From positions 1 to 6,226 of the forward strand of contig CAZLLV010000452.1 in NCBI GenBank assembly GCA_964560325.1: a stretch of 6,226 nt of DNA, in the 5' to 3' direction. Below the pieces are notes generated by a model. It made no database searches, was not told where the DNA came from, and worked only from the letters and a program-made list of their open reading frames with translations. A program made the translations under genes and the position numbers. Below, one piece after another: positions 5,194-6,226 of the stretch; positions within the stretch are counted from its first letter, which is position 1; each line of letters starts with the position of its first letter. The DNA comes from CAZLLV01 sp964560325. Its GTDB lineage: Bacteria > Acidobacteriota > Thermoanaerobaculia > Multivoradales > DATKCC01.

Positions 5194-6226
5194 ATGAACA
5201 TTCTGACCTTCGATGCGATCGTCGTCGGTTCGGGGGCGGCGGGGCTGACCGCGGCGCTCGAGCTCGCTCCCGCCCGCGTGGCGGTGGTGACCAAGGGGCG
5301 GCTCGGGCTCGGCGGGTCGAGCGCCGCCGCGCAGGGCGGCATCGCCGCCGCGGTCGGGACCGGCGACACCCCGGCCCACCACGCCGCCGACACCCTCGCC
5401 GCCGGCGCCGGCCTCGCCGATCCCGCGCTCGTCGAGCTGCTGACCGAAGAGGGTCCGGGGCGCGTGATGCGCCTGCTCGTCGCCGGCGCCGCCTTCGACC
5501 GCCGGCCGGACGGCTCGCTCGCCCTCGGGCGCGAGGCCGCCCACGGCCGGCGCCGCATCCTCCACGCCCGCGGCGACGCGACCGGCGCCGAGGTGATGCG
5601 GACCCTCGCCGAGCAGGTCCGCGCCGCCGACCACGTCACGATCTTCGAGCAGACCTTCGCCTGGGACCTGACGATCGATCCGGCTCGCAACGGCCGCGCC
5701 ACCGGCCTGCTGGCGGTGACCGACGGCGGCGAGCGGCTCCACCTGCGCGCACCCGCCGTCGTGCTCGCCACCGGCGGCGTCGGCCGCCTCTTCGCCCGCA
5801 CCACCAACCCGGCCGAGGTGACCGGCGACGGCCTCGGCCTCGCCGCTCGGGCCGGAGCGCGCCTGCTCGACGTCGAGATGGTCCAGTTCCACCCGACCGC
5901 GCTCGCCGCCGCCGGAGCCGATCCGTTGCCGCTCCTGACCGAGGCGCTGCGCGGCGAGGGCGCCGTTCTGATCGAGACGGGGATGGACGGCCGCGACGGC
6001 CGCGACGGCCGCGGCATGCGCTTCATGCCCTCCGAGCACCCCGACGCCGAGCTCGCGCCACGCGACGTGGTGGCGCGGGCGATCGACCGCCGGCTCGCCG
6101 CCGGCATCCCCGTCTTCCTCGACGCCCGCGAGGCGGTGGGCGCGGCGTTCCCGGAGCGCTTTCCGACCGTCTTCGCCCTCTGCCGCCGTCACGGCGTCGA
6201 CCCGCGCACCGAGCCGATGCCGGTCT
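5194..6226 (+). CDS. nadB: L-aspartate oxidase (NadB), C-terminus outside window
   Basis: NadB is a FAD flavoprotein that oxidises L-aspartate to iminoaspartate, the unstable substrate passed to NadA. The frame is open from ATG 5194 to the window edge, giving 344 residues of a protein that is usually around 500-550. The FAD dinucleotide-binding motif VVGSGAAGL is at residues 10-18, followed by GLGGSSAAAQGGIAAA (38-53), a hallmark of the fumarate reductase/aspartate oxidase flavoprotein family. Further blocks are HARGDATGAEV (124-134), VVLATGGVG (189-197), TNPAEVTGDGLGLAARAGA (204-222), MVQFHPTAL (229-237), LTEALRGEGA (248-257) and PRDVVARAI (289-297). His233 and Arg290 correspond to conserved active-site residues (His244 and Arg290 in E. 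coli NadB). No good Shine-Dalgarno precedes the ATG and the gap to nadA is 4 bp, so coupled translation is likely. A DGR repeat at residues 265-273 is unusual. The helical and C-terminal domains, and any nadC, lie beyond the window. Confidence 0.95.
   Translation, partial: MNILTFDAIVVGSGAAGLTAALELAPARVAVVTKGRLGLGGSSAAAQGGIAAAVGTGDTPAHHAADTLAAGAGLADPALVELLTEEGPGRVMRLLVAGAAFDRRPDGSLALGREAAHGRRRILHARGDATGAEVMRTLAEQVRAADHVTIFEQTFAWDLTIDPARNGRATGLLAVTDGGERLHLRAPAVVLATGGVGRLFARTTNPAEVTGDGLGLAARAGARLLDVEMVQFHPTALAAAGADPLPLLTEALRGEGAVLIETGMDGRDGRDGRGMRFMPSEHPDAELAPRDVVARAIDRRLAAGIPVFLDAREAVGAAFPERFPTVFALCRRHGVDPRTEPMPV
5986..6012 (+). repeat. three exact tandem copies of a 9-bp unit inside nadB
   Basis: GACGGCCGC occurs three times in a row, in frame, encoding DGRDGRDGR at residues 265-273. 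It falls between the LRGEGAVLIE block and GMRFMP, where most NadB proteins have a short turn. The 9-bp unit keeps the frame, so copy-number change would add or remove one DGR without disrupting the gene. Confidence 0.85.

Noticed and set aside
3747..6107. A 786-codon minus-strand open frame across nadA and nadB
   Set aside because: It runs antisense to two unmistakable NAD genes and through the intergenic control region. Its Arg/Ala/Ser/Pro-rich product is a GC artefact.

Overview
The window is high-GC bacterial chromosomal DNA, roughly two thirds G+C by eye, with tightly packed genes and no mobile elements, RNA genes or CRISPR arrays that I can see. The base composition, the large secreted lipoprotein-hydrolase and the NAD gene order suggest a Gram-negative-type, high-GC lineage such as Acidobacteriota or Myxococcota/Deltaproteobacteria. 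The sequence does not settle the phylum.

Layout. (1) At 1-246 (+) lies the C-terminal end of an NrtR-type regulator, a Nudix-related protein with a winged helix; its start is outside the window. (2) After a 22-bp convergent gap come two minus-strand genes, transcribed leftwards as a probable operon. The promoter-proximal gene (3918-847) encodes a 1023-residue lipoprotein with Ig-like N-terminal regions, a serine alpha/beta-hydrolase and a C-terminal beta-sandwich. Eight bases later comes a small lipoprotein of unknown function (838-269). (3) At 3919-4148 is a 230-bp divergent intergenic region. It carries a candidate sigma-70-type promoter, two copies of a 21-bp palindrome-like element exactly 63 bp apart, and between them a GC-rich hairpin with a seven-T tail. 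(4) At 4149-5189 (+) is nadA, followed 4 bp later by nadB (5194 to the window edge, incomplete). These two genes were placed by translating the sequence directly; nadB and the regulator fragment are open at the window edges.

How the parts fit. NadB oxidises L-aspartate to iminoaspartate, and NadA condenses it with dihydroxyacetone phosphate to quinolinate, the precursor of NAD. NrtR proteins are known repressors of NAD genes. A likely reading is that the NrtR encoded at the left edge binds the paired elements in front of nadA. The secreted hydrolase pair sits between regulator and target with no obvious metabolic tie to NAD. It may be a bystander, or it may share the divergent control region.

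The parts most worth a second look are the nadA leader (paired operator-like elements plus an intervening terminator-like hairpin) and the unusual domain build of the hydrolase. I see no clear evidence of a wholly new system.
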